A stretch of 64,000 nucleotides of DNA from Paenibacillus sp. JNUCC-31. Lineage in GTDB: Bacteria > Bacillota > Bacilli > Paenibacillales > Paenibacillaceae. Where the stretch lies: positions 6,138,001 to 6,202,000 of the forward strand of contig NZ_CP062165.1 of the NCBI RefSeq assembly GCF_014844075.1, given 5' to 3'. The notes under the pieces are model-generated. The model did not search any database, was not told the DNA's origin, and worked only from the letters and a program-made list of their open reading frames with translations. Positions 44,801 to 53,582 of the stretch are shown here, one piece after another. The translations under genes and the position numbers were made by a program. The first letter of the stretch is position 1; each line of letters opens with the position of its first letter.

Positions 44801-45373
44801 TTGTCACCATGGATCATTATTGTCATATTAGGAGCCTGCGCAATCGCATATGCACTTATCATGCCCAAGAAAGACAAGGTGCAGGGGCCTGGGCAACACC
44901 TGGTGCAAGAGATGGAGTCCACGCTTGAGCATTATATGGCTGAGATAGAAAACGACAATGATGCGCTAATCCAGCGTGTTGCTGAAATGAAGGGCGAAGC
45001 CGCTGCAGCAGATCAGCGAATGCAAACTCAGCTTCAGGAATTACAGCAGAGATTGGCTGAACTGGAAAACAGAAAAATGATAGAAGCGGAAATGCATGCC
45101 AATGCCGCTTCGATTCACAATTCAAGCGGGTTGCAAGCCCAAGCGCTTGTAGATAGTGTAAGATTTGAGTCCGCACCAGAGGTTGCAGAAGCAAATTTGC
45201 AGGTTGTTGAGCCAGAGTCTCCCCCTGTACGTGACTCTATTAAGGAACGTTATGCAGATCTGTTTAATTTATACGCCGAAGGTAAATCTGTGGATTCCAT
45301 TGCCAAGCAGACAGGCATACAACGTGGGGAAGTGCAGCTGATCTTACAGCTGGCAGAACGGGAGGAGAGCTAA
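44801..45373 (+). CDS. SwrB-like membrane-anchored coiled-coil protein
   Basis: 190 residues. One N-terminal membrane helix (WIIIVILGACAIAYALIM, ~3-20) is followed by a coiled coil with QRVAEMKGEAAAADQRMQTQ and LQELQQRLAELENRK. The C-terminal end KERYADLFNLYAEGKSVDSI, then AKQTGIQRGEVQLILQLA, resembles a helix-turn-helix-like DUF6115 motif. In B. subtilis swrB follows sigD and helps activate export through the basal body; equivalence here is based on topology and position, not clear similarity. It starts with TTG at 44801 after AAAGGAGAG. Confidence 0.65.
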   Translation: MSPWIIIVILGACAIAYALIMPKKDKVQGPGQHLVQEMESTLEHYMAEIENDNDALIQRVAEMKGEAAAADQRMQTQLQELQQRLAELENRKMIEAEMHANAASIHNSSGLQAQALVDSVRFESAPEVAEANLQVVEPESPPVRDSIKERYADLFNLYAEGKSVDSIAKQTGIQRGEVQLILQLAEREES

Positions 45374-45376
45374 CAG

Positions 45377-46006
45377 ATGGACAAACGCTCTCTATGGATT
45401 GGACTTGGAAGTGGCATGATTGTTGGAGCAGTGCTGCTACAGCTTGCAACGGTGGGGCAGAATGCGTTGTCTGAGAGCAATCTCGATCCGGAGGAAGTCA
45501 CAGCCAATCTGACGAAGGAACAGCTTGAAATGGCTGCGAAGAGTATGGATATGAAGTTGGTAGGTACAGAAGATGAGCTGTATACCGAAACAGAGTGGGT
45601 AGAGAAGAAAAAGCAGGAAAGCAGCGAACTGCAGGGAAAAACGGCAACAACACCCGAGGCGGCAAAGTCGGCTGAGAAACCAGAGCAACCGGAGAAGCCG
45701 CAGCAACCAGCCGCTAACGAAGATGACGCACAGAGCAAAGTTAGTCAGCCAAAGACAACGGAACCGTCGACACCAAGCAGTCCTCAATTGGAAAAAGTGT
45801 CCTTCAAAGTCCGTCCAGGCAATAGTCTAGCCATAGTGGCAGGGAATTTGGAGAAAGCCGGTATTGTTGATAACGCTGAGGCTTTTATAAAGGCAGGCAG
45901 GGCAGAGCGAATTAACACTAAAATACAAGTAGGCACATATGCGTTGGAAAAGGGTGAAAGCTTCCAATCGATTATCGCCAAGATTACAAAAGAACCGTCA
46001 AGCTGA
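45377..46006 (+). CDS. MltG/YceG-like protein lacking the catalytic domain
   Basis: 209 residues. There is one N-terminal membrane helix (WIGLGSGMIVGAVLLQLATV, ~7-26). A long Glu/Lys/Pro/Ser-rich linker (~70-135) carries QPEKPQQPA. The C-terminal LysM-like unit is seen in VSFKVRPGNSLAIVAGNLEK and VGTYALEKGESFQSIIAKIT. That unit matches the N-terminal subdomain of the endolytic transglycosylase MltG, but the catalytic domain is absent, so enzyme activity is not expected. It lies 3 bp after the SwrB-like gene and is the last gene before an operon-ending terminator. A cell-wall-binding role near the motor is an inference. Confidence 0.75.
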   Translation: MDKRSLWIGLGSGMIVGAVLLQLATVGQNALSESNLDPEEVTANLTKEQLEMAAKSMDMKLVGTEDELYTETEWVEKKKQESSELQGKTATTPEAAKSAEKPEQPEKPQQPAANEDDAQSKVSQPKTTEPSTPSSPQLEKVSFKVRPGNSLAIVAGNLEKAGIVDNAEAFIKAGRAERINTKIQVGTYALEKGESFQSIIAKITKEPSS

Positions 46007-46031
46007 GTACGCTCAGGCAGGACGGTTTTTT
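45992..46031 (+). terminator. Terminator at the end of the flagellar operon
   Basis: AACCGTCAAGCTGAG, loop, CTCAGGCAGGACGGTT and TTTTT: a strong two-part stem that begins inside the last codons of the MltG-like gene and ends about 25 nt past its stop. Confidence 0.85.
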
Positions 46032-46127
46032 ATATCGTTCGTGACAAGCCTTGCGGGTCTTCAAGGAACATGAATGTAGTCCTTACAGTTAACTTTCAGG
46101 TGCATGGTATTTTAGTTTGAAAGATTG

Positions 46128-46156
46128 TTGCATCAGGCATTCACTTATGCTATATT
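46128..46156 (+). promoter_or_regulatory. Sigma-A promoter of rpsB
   Basis: TTGCAT (46128-46133), 17-bp spacer, TATATT (46151-46156). It gives an rpsB leader of about 120 nt, with small inverted repeats (GTGTTAAAACAC near 46169) that could hold an autoregulatory structure, although no known S2 leader motif was recognised. Confidence 0.75.
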
Positions 46157-46281
46157 AGATAACGGTGTTAAAACACACGCATGTGCTAATTTTGTTGAGG
46201 GTGCTTTCCTGATGGAGAGTCTTGGCGAAAAATGATGCCGGCGGAGGACACAATAAAAACCATATTAGGAGGTGTGTGAAG

Positions 46282-46980
46282 ATGGCAGTAATCTCCATGA
46301 AGCAGCTTCTTGAAGCTGGGGTACACTTCGGTCACCAAACTCGTCGTTGGAACCCAAAAATGGATCGTTATATCTTCACTGAAAGAAACGGAATTTATAT
46401 CATTGACTTGCAAAAGACAGTGAAAAAAGTCGAAGAGGCTTACAACTTCGTTAAAGGAATCGCAGGAGAGAATGGTACAATTCTTTTCGTGGGTACGAAA
46501 AAACAAGCTCAAGATTCCGTTAAAGAAGAAGCTGAACGCGCTGGTCAATTCTACATTAACCAACGTTGGCTCGGCGGTACCCTGACTAACTTCCAAACAA
46601 TTCAAAAACGTATCGATCGTTTGAAACAATTGGAAGCTTGGGAAGAAGACGGTACATTCGCTGTATTGCCTAAAAAAGAAGTAATCTTGCTTCGCAAAGA
46701 GAAAGATCGTCTGGAGAAATTCCTCGGCGGTATTAAAAATATGAAAGGCCTGCCAAGCGCCCTCTTCATTATCGATCCACGCAAAGAGCGTATCGCTGTT
46801 GCTGAAGCTCGCAAATTGGGTATCCCAATTGTAGGTATCGTTGATACCAACTGCGATCCGGACGAGATCGATTATGTTATCCCGGGTAATGACGACGCGA
46901 TCCGCGCTGTTAAATTGCTGACAGGTAAAATGGCTGACGCTGTAATCGAAGCTAACCAAGGCGAAGAAACTTCCGCTTAA
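46282..46980 (+). CDS. rpsB: Ribosomal protein S2
   Basis: 232 residues. S2 of the 30S subunit. Motifs: [73 protein letters not shown] and [20 protein letters not shown]. Start codon at 46282 follows TTAGGAGGTGTG. The frame is open further upstream to 46222 but that part (MAKNDAGGG) is not family-like. It is followed by a partial terminator and tsf, the usual rpsB-tsf pair. Confidence 0.98.
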   Translation: MAVISMKQLLEAGVHFGHQTRRWNPKMDRYIFTERNGIYIIDLQKTVKKVEEAYNFVKGIAGENGTILFVGTKKQAQDSVKEEAERAGQFYINQRWLGGTLTNFQTIQKRIDRLKQLEAWEEDGTFAVLPKKEVILLRKEKDRLEKFLGGIKNMKGLPSALFIIDPRKERIAVAEARKLGIPIVGIVDTNCDPDEIDYVIPGNDDAIRAVKLLTGKMADAVIEANQGEETSA

Positions 46981-47010
46981 TAGATTCGAACATAACGAAT
47001 GAAATTAAAT

Positions 47011-47056
47011 GAAAAGGGTGGTTGGTAGGTGGATAACCTCTCACTGCCCTTTTTTT
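47011..47056 (+). terminator. Attenuator/terminator between rpsB and tsf
   Basis: AAAAGGG ... CCCTTTTTTT with an inner GGT/ACC pairing and a T7 tract, 30 nt after the rpsB stop. Because tsf is normally co-transcribed with rpsB, it probably works as a partial terminator that sets the S2:EF-Ts ratio. Confidence 0.7.
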
Positions 47057-47098
47057 AGAGTGTACGTACAATTACTTATTTTTTGGAGGGAATTAATA

Positions 47099-47749
47099 AT
47101 GGCAGTTAATGCGAGTGCAGTAAAAGAACTCCGTGAAAAAACGGGCGCAGGTATGCTCGATTGCAAAAAAGCATTGGAAGAAGCAAACGGTGACATCACG
47201 AAAGCAGCTGAACTGCTGCGTGAAAAAGGTCTGTCAGCAGCAGCTAGCAAAGCTGGCCGTGCAGCAACTGAAGGCGTTGTAGAATCTTACATCCACGCAG
47301 GTGGACGTATCGGTGTATTGGTAGAAGTGAACTGCGAAACTGACTTCGTAGGTAAAACAGACCAATTCAAAGATTTCGTTAAGGACATTGCTATGCAAAT
47401 CGCAGCAGCGAGCCCGAAATTTGTTACTCGTGAAGAAGTTCCTACAGAAGAGCTGGAAAAAGAGAAAGAAATCTTGAAAGCTCAAGCTTTGAACGAAGGC
47501 AAACCAGAAAAAATCGTTGAGAAAATGGTTGAAGGTCGTATCGGTAAATATTACGAAGAATTCTGCCTGTTGGAGCAAACCTTTGTTAAAGATCCTGACA
47601 AAACAATCTCCCAACTGTTGAACGAAAAAATCAGCCAAATTGGTGAAAATATCTCCATCCGTCGTTTCGTTCGTTATGAACTGGGTGAAGGTCTTGAGAA
47701 AAAAGTAGACAACTTCGTAGAAGAAGTTATGTCCCAAGTAAACAAATAA
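47099..47749 (+). CDS. tsf: Elongation factor Ts, short form
   Basis: 216 residues, compared with about 290 in B. subtilis. EF-Ts releases GDP from EF-Tu. The N-terminal UBA-like domain is [20 protein letters not shown], followed by the TDFVGK core motif ([18 protein letters not shown]) and the C-terminal part ([20 protein letters not shown]). One of the two repeated core subdomains appears to be missing, as in the short Thermus type. Start at 47099 after TTTTGGAGGG; an upstream in-frame stretch from 47009 is rejected because it covers the attenuator. Confidence 0.96.
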   Translation: MAVNASAVKELREKTGAGMLDCKKALEEANGDITKAAELLREKGLSAAASKAGRAATEGVVESYIHAGGRIGVLVEVNCETDFVGKTDQFKDFVKDIAMQIAAASPKFVTREEVPTEELEKEKEILKAQALNEGKPEKIVEKMVEGRIGKYYEEFCLLEQTFVKDPDKTISQLLNEKISQIGENISIRRFVRYELGEGLEKKVDNFVEEVMSQVNK

Positions 47750-47870
47750 GACGGTTTTCAAACCGGCAAGCAGGAATGATTTTCGAAGATATAAGAATGA
47801 TGAAACTTCGAAGCGCTACTCCCTTATATCCCAGGAAAACATTGCCTTACCGGATGAACGTTTTTCCTAA

Positions 47871-48706
<836 letters not shown>

Positions 48707-48707
<1 letters not shown>

Positions 48708-49261
48708 TGCCACAAGCGGTTAAAAAACATGCCGAAGAACGTATGGATAAAGCGATTCAAGCGTTACGACGTGATCTTGCCACTTTGCGTGCAGGTCGTG
48801 CAACTCCGGCTCTTCTCGACCGGATTCAAGTGGAGTATTACGGTGCAATGACTCCGCTCAACCAATTGGCTAATATCAGTACACCGGATTCCCGGACATT
48901 GATGATCCAGCCGTGGGATAAATCCTCCATGGGGGACATTGAGCGTGCAATTATGAAATCCGATCTTGGCCTAACGCCAGCGAACGACGGAACTATGATT
49001 CGTCTGTCCATTCCAGCACTTACGGAAGAACGCAGACAAGAACTTGTGAAGTTGACGAAAAAGTTCGGTGAAGAAGGTAAAGTAGCGATTCGTAATATTC
49101 GCCGTGATGCGAATGATGATATCAAAAAAATGGAGAAGTCAGACATTTCCGAGGATGAGTCCCGGAGACATCAGGATGATATCCAAAAATCGACCGACAA
49201 GTATATTGCTGAAGTCGACAAGGTACTCGCTGCCAAAGAAAAAGAAATTATGGAAGTGTAA
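48707..49261 (+). CDS. frr: Ribosome recycling factor
   Basis: 184 residues, the normal family length. RRF splits the post-termination ribosome with EF-G. Motifs: [59 protein letters not shown] and [20 protein letters not shown]. It overlaps the pyrH stop by one base. A strong terminator follows. Confidence 0.98.
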
Positions 49262-49306
49262 GACAAGCGCAGCCCCTCCAATACGGTGGGGTTTTGTCTC
49301 TTTTTC
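49261..49306 (+). terminator. Intrinsic terminator after frr
   Basis: AGACAAGCGCAGCCCC, loop, GGGGTTTTGTCT and a CTTTTTC tail. It begins at the frr stop codon. Confidence 0.8.
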
Positions 49307-49349
49307 AAGCTTCAGGTGAAGAAACTTCAGGGATTTTGGAGGAACAGGA

Positions 49350-50117
49350 ATGATCAAACGGGTTCGGTCGTGGTGGAATGGGGCTGACAAGCAGGAAACG
49401 CTGACTATATCCGAGGATAATATCCCGCAGCACGTCGCCATCATCATGGACGGCAATGGACGATGGGCCAAACGTTTGGGCCTCCCACGAATAGCTGGTC
49501 ACCAGAATGGGATGAAGGCGGTCAAACGTGCGACCATCGCGGCGGATGAACTGGGCATCAAATATCTGACGATGTACGCTTTTTCAACAGAAAACTGGAC
49601 ACGTCCAAAAGAAGAAGTGGATTTTCTGATGCGACTTCCGCAAGAATTTCTGGCGATAGAGCTGGATGAACTTATAGAAAAAAATGTACGTATTCGCATG
49701 ATGGGGCAAGAAGAGCATTTGCCTTCTCATACCATTAATGCCTTGCGTGAAGCAATCCGTCTAACGGAACATAACACAGGGCTTGTTTTGAATTTTGCAA
49801 TGAATTATGGAAGTCGCCATGAAATGACAGACTGTGTCAAACAGATCGCTCTGCAGGTAAAGTCGGGGAACTTATCGGCAGAGGACATTACACCTGAGCT
49901 CATTGACAGACATATGTTGACTGCCAATATGCCTGATCCGGATTTGCTGATTCGGACGAGTGGAGAGTTAAGGCTGAGTAATTTCATGCTTTGGCAGCTT
50001 GCATACAGCGAATTATGGTTTACGGATATATACTGGCCCGAATTTGGCAAAAAGCATCTGCTTGAAGCAGTAGCCGAATATCAGCGCAGAACAAGGCGTT
50101 ACGGCGGTTTGAAATAG
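49350..50117 (+). CDS. uppS: Undecaprenyl diphosphate synthase (isoprenyl transferase)
   Basis: 255 residues. It makes C55 undecaprenyl diphosphate, the lipid carrier for cell-wall synthesis, by cis addition of IPP. Motifs: HVAIIMDGNGRWAKRLGLPR with catalytic Asp, GHQNGMKAVKR, LTMYAFSTENWTRP, and C-terminal DLLIRTSGELRLSNFMLWQ with LWFTDIYWPEF. The start follows TTGGAGGAACAGGA. cdsA follows after 16 bp. Confidence 0.98.
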   Translation: MIKRVRSWWNGADKQETLTISEDNIPQHVAIIMDGNGRWAKRLGLPRIAGHQNGMKAVKRATIAADELGIKYLTMYAFSTENWTRPKEEVDFLMRLPQEFLAIELDELIEKNVRIRMMGQEEHLPSHTINALREAIRLTEHNTGLVLNFAMNYGSRHEMTDCVKQIALQVKSGNLSAEDITPELIDRHMLTANMPDPDLLIRTSGELRLSNFMLWQLAYSELWFTDIYWPEFGKKHLLEAVAEYQRRTRRYGGLK

Positions 50118-50133
50118 ATGGAGGATGAAGCCG

Positions 50134-50928
50134 TTGAAACAGCGATTAACGACAGGAATCATAGCAGGTGTGTTGTTTTTGGGTTTTTGCATGCTGGGCG
50201 GACCCTGGTACCACGGCCTGGTATTGCTTATGGCTCTCATCGGTTATTATGAATTTGTAAAAATGACTGGGGTACAGCCTTTTTCGGGTGTAGCCCTGAT
50301 CGGATATGCTGGCATTTTTGCGATTGTGTTTCCTTGGGAAATGGTATGGGAAGCAAGGCCTTTAACGATGTTCCAGATCGGCTGGCTTGTGATGCTTTTA
50401 TTGATGACGGCCTCTGTAGTCACTAAAAATAAAATTCCTGTAAATACAGTAGCTATGCTGTTTCTGGGAGTATTGTATATAGGCATTGGTTTTTATTACA
50501 TTGCAGAATCCAGACATTTGCATCACGGATTGTTCTGGACATTTCTTCTACTGGGCTCCATATGGGCAAGCGATGCGGGTGCCTACTTTGTAGGGAAACT
50601 CATCGGGAAAAACAAGTTGTGGCCCTCAATCAGTCCGAACAAAACAGTGGAGGGTGCAATAGGTGGCATTGTCATTGCGATTGTGACTTCTGTTGTTTTT
50701 GCATGGGTGTCAGACGGCTTGTTAACTTGGCAAAGGGCAATATGGATTGGTCTAGCATGCGCCGTGGTGGGACAGATGGGAGATCTGATTCAATCTGCTT
50801 ACAAGCGTGTGTACAACATCAAGGATTCCGGTACCCTGCTCCCGGGGCATGGTGGCATTCTGGATCGGTGCGACAGCTGGATCGTTGTTTTTCCATTCGT
50901 ACATATACTAATGCTTCTGCCCTATTAA
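50134..50928 (+). CDS. cdsA: Phosphatidate cytidylyltransferase
   Basis: 264 residues with about seven to eight membrane segments. It makes CDP-diacylglycerol, the precursor of phosphatidylglycerol and other lipids. The CTP-transferase signature is at the C-terminus: KRVYNIKDSGTLLPGHGGIL then DRCDSW. An internal motif is SDAGAYFVGKLIGKNKLWPSISP. The ATG at 50125 abuts the ribosome site GGAGG (50120-50124), so the TTG at 50134 (MKQRLTTGII, 9-nt spacing) is preferred, as in B. subtilis CdsA. dxr follows after 67 bp. Confidence 0.95.
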   Translation: MKQRLTTGIIAGVLFLGFCMLGGPWYHGLVLLMALIGYYEFVKMTGVQPFSGVALIGYAGIFAIVFPWEMVWEARPLTMFQIGWLVMLLLMTASVVTKNKIPVNTVAMLFLGVLYIGIGFYYIAESRHLHHGLFWTFLLLGSIWASDAGAYFVGKLIGKNKLWPSISPNKTVEGAIGGIVIAIVTSVVFAWVSDGLLTWQRAIWIGLACAVVGQMGDLIQSAYKRVYNIKDSGTLLPGHGGILDRCDSWIVVFPFVHILMLLPY

Positions 50929-50995
50929 AGATAATTGCAAGCCAATGTCGAGTGATTTGTCACAGGCATTCGGATAAATAAAGATGAGGTGCAGC

Positions 50996-52135
50996 ATGAA
51001 AAAAATTTCGATTCTCGGGTCAACCGGTTCCATTGGAACCCAGACACTGGATGTAGTCGATATGCATCCTGAACGCTTCCAAGTAGAAGGATTGGCTGCT
51101 GGTGGCAATATAGATCTGCTGATTGAGCAAGCGAAGCTCTACAAGCCCAAAAAGGTGTCCGTTGGCTCGAAAGAGCTGGCAGAGACGGTAGCTCCGCACT
51201 TGCCTGCTGGAACGCAACTTTTTTATGGCAAAGAAGGACTAGTGGAAGTTGCTGCTGGAACGGATGCAGATACAGTTGTTACTGCTGTAATGGGGAGTAT
51301 CGGGCTTGAATCGACCTTGGCTGCAATCGATGCGGGCAAACAGATCGGGTTGGCTAACAAGGAGACGCTGATTACAGCGGGACATATTGTTACTGCGAGA
51401 GCCAATGCAAAGGGAGTTCCCATTTTACCGGTAGATAGTGAGCACTCGGCTATTTTTCAATGTTTAAATGGAGAACCGCGTGAACGCTTGATGGGCATTA
51501 CACTTACAGCCTCTGGTGGATCATTTCGTGATCTGACTCGCGAGCAGTTAAAGGAAGTTACGGTGGAAGACGCACTCAAACATCCCAACTGGTCCATGGG
51601 CTCCAAAATCACGATTGATTCAGCAACGATGGTGAACAAAGGTCTCGAAGTCATTGAAGCGCACTGGCTGTTCGGTCTTTCTTATGATCAGATTAATGTA
51701 CTGCTTCATCCGGAAAGTATTATTCATTCCTACGTGGAGTTCAAGGATACGAGTATTATTGCGCAGCTTGGCAATCCGGACATGCGTGTTCCCATCCAGT
51801 ATGCATTGACCTATCCAGACCGCTTGCCATCTCCTGCACAGCGTCTGTCTTTGGCACAAGCGGGCAAATTACACTTCGGTGAAATGGATATGGAGCGGTT
51901 CCCTTGTTTAAGAATGGCATACGAGTGTGGTAAAATGGGTGGGACCGCGACAACAGCTTTTAATGCAGCCAACGAGGTTGCCGTAGCCCGTTTCTTGCGT
52001 AAAGAGATTTCATTCCTTAAAATAGAGGATATTATTGCTTCTGTGCTGGAAGCACACCGCAATGTAGACGAGCCTGATTTGGCTGAAATTGCAAGATGTG
52101 ATCAGGAGAGTCGTCAACTTGCGTCTCGTCTGTAA
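50996..52135 (+). CDS. dxr: 1-deoxy-D-xylulose 5-phosphate reductoisomerase
   Basis: 379 residues. It is the second step of the MEP isoprenoid pathway, giving MEP with NADPH. NADPH motif LGSTGSIGTQTLDVV, catalytic/metal motifs VDSEHSAIFQCLNG and SMGSKITIDSATMVNKGLE, and the C-terminal NAANEVAVARFLRKEISFL. The ATG at 50984 is upstream of the GAGGTG ribosome site, so the ATG at 50996 is used. The product feeds uppS upstream in the same cluster. Confidence 0.97.
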   Translation: MKKISILGSTGSIGTQTLDVVDMHPERFQVEGLAAGGNIDLLIEQAKLYKPKKVSVGSKELAETVAPHLPAGTQLFYGKEGLVEVAAGTDADTVVTAVMGSIGLESTLAAIDAGKQIGLANKETLITAGHIVTARANAKGVPILPVDSEHSAIFQCLNGEPRERLMGITLTASGGSFRDLTREQLKEVTVEDALKHPNWSMGSKITIDSATMVNKGLEVIEAHWLFGLSYDQINVLLHPESIIHSYVEFKDTSIIAQLGNPDMRVPIQYALTYPDRLPSPAQRLSLAQAGKLHFGEMDMERFPCLRMAYECGKMGGTATTAFNAANEVAVARFLRKEISFLKIEDIIASVLEAHRNVDEPDLAEIARCDQESRQLASRL

Positions 52136-52248
52136 TCTCTTTTTTCGAAACAAAATGGAAGAAGTGATTCTCTTGTGCGGCATCAGAGAATAATGATAAT
52201 CTAAAGGGACAGACTGCGGTTCGTGCCGTGAAGGAGGATGGATAGGGA

Positions 52249-53520
52249 TTGGAAACCATACAAGTGGTATTTCTAACGGTGCTCATGTTCTTTGTCATCG
52301 TGACGGTTCATGAATGGGGGCATTATTATTTTGCCAAGCGCGCCGGTATTCTTGTACGGGAATTTGCGATCGGTTTTGGTCCCAAATTATTCTCATATAA
52401 AAGAAACGAGACCCAGTTCACACTGCGCTTGCTGCCATTTGGCGGATATGCACGTATGGCAGGGGAAGATCCGGAACTGGTAGAGATTCAGGAAGGTCAG
52501 ACTATTGCCGTAAGATCGGCTGATGACCAAGTGAAATTGATCTACCTTGATCAGTTGGATAACCGTAAAAATGTTATTCGTGGTGAAGTGATCTCCATCG
52601 ATATGGAGAATGCATTAAAACTGCAACTTGATGTGGATGGCGAAGTTCAGCAATATCGGATACACCCGCAAGCCATGCTGGTAAGTCGTGGCAAGCAAAC
52701 CCAGATCGCACCGAAAGATCGCCAATTTGGCAGTAAAACGGTGGGTCAACGGGCAATGGCCATTTTTGCTGGACCACTCATGAATTTTATTTTGGCATTT
52801 GTATTGTTTGCGGTCTATGCCCAAATGGCTGGAGTTCCGGTTGAAAATCCGAAAAATCTGGAAATTGGTGAAGTGCTCGAAGGTGGAGCTGCCTACCAGG
52901 CGAACCTGCAAAAGGGAGATATCATTGAAACCATTAATGGTACTGCTATTGGTACAGATTCGCAAAAAATGGTGACGATGATTGCTGATTCCAAAGACAA
53001 GCCAATGGAATGGACATTGCGTCGGGGGAATGAAACGTTTAATATAACGATCACCCCTCGTGCCGTAGAAGGTCAAGAGGGTGGTAAGGTCGGAATTGTA
53101 CCCACATTGCCAACCCGATCTGTTGGATTTGTGGAAACCTTTAAGGTTTCGGGAATTGCGATGGTCGATACCACCAAAGTGATCTTTGAAGGCTTTAAAC
53201 ATCTGATTAATCAGTTCAACATGGATGACATAGGTGGCCCGGTTCGTACATTTGAGGTCACAGGCCAAATCGCGAAGCAGGGGATTGAACAGTTGACAAG
53301 ATGGGCAGCAATCTTGAGCCTGTATCTTGGTATTTTCAACCTGTTACCGATTCCGGCGCTGGATGGTAGCCGTCTTGTATTCCTTGGTATTGAAGGATTG
53401 CGGGGCAGACCGGTTGATCCGAACCGGGAAGGCATGGTCCATTTTGTTGGATTCGCCATGCTGTTTGTACTGATGCTGGCTGTAACATACAATGATATAC
53501 TACGTTTGATTAACGGATAA
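52249..53520 (+). CDS. rseP: Site-2 intramembrane metalloprotease RseP/RasP
   Basis: 423 residues. It cleaves membrane-bound anti-sigma factors and signal-peptide remnants. The zinc motif is HEWGH (HExxH) in VTVHEWGHYYFAKRAGILVR near residue 21, and the second metal-site motif is NLLPIPALDGSRL in the C-terminal membrane region. There is a PDZ domain between (GEVLEGGAAYQANLQKGDII). About four membrane segments are present. It starts with TTG at 52249 after AAGGAGGATGGATAGGG. The region from ~80-165 is an extra hydrophilic segment before the PDZ domain, longer than in some homologues. Confidence 0.96.
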   Translation: METIQVVFLTVLMFFVIVTVHEWGHYYFAKRAGILVREFAIGFGPKLFSYKRNETQFTLRLLPFGGYARMAGEDPELVEIQEGQTIAVRSADDQVKLIYLDQLDNRKNVIRGEVISIDMENALKLQLDVDGEVQQYRIHPQAMLVSRGKQTQIAPKDRQFGSKTVGQRAMAIFAGPLMNFILAFVLFAVYAQMAGVPVENPKNLEIGEVLEGGAAYQANLQKGDIIETINGTAIGTDSQKMVTMIADSKDKPMEWTLRRGNETFNITITPRAVEGQEGGKVGIVPTLPTRSVGFVETFKVSGIAMVDTTKVIFEGFKHLINQFNMDDIGGPVRTFEVTGQIAKQGIEQLTRWAAILSLYLGIFNLLPIPALDGSRLVFLGIEGLRGRPVDPNREGMVHFVGFAMLFVLMLAVTYNDILRLING

Positions 53521-53529
53521 TTATGGTTT

Positions 53530-53558
53530 GACTACGCTCTGATCGTTCAGAGATAGTC
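53530..53558 (+). other. Hairpin before the proS ribosome site
   Basis: GACTA and CTCTGA pair with TCAGAG and TAGTC around a TCGT loop with one small bulge. No T-box features (no GGTGG...CGCG-type anti-terminator) were found around proS. Confidence 0.4.
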
Positions 53559-53582
53559 GTTATGGGAGGACGCTGGAGTCTT

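Noticed and set aside
46222-46281. In-frame N-terminal extension of rpsB
   Set aside because: The residues are unlike S2, and the strong AGGAGGTG site points to the ATG at 46282.
46186-46959. 257-codon minus-strand frame opposite rpsB
   Set aside because: Antisense to conserved ribosomal protein S2, with Phe/Ser/Cys-rich nonsense composition.
47009-47098. In-frame N-terminal extension of tsf
   Set aside because: It spans the rpsB-tsf attenuator and adds non-family residues; the TTTTGGAGGG site fits the ATG at 47099.
53521-53582. Possible T-box leader before proS
   Set aside because: The gap is only 62 bp with a small hairpin; no T-box sequence or specifier structure can fit.
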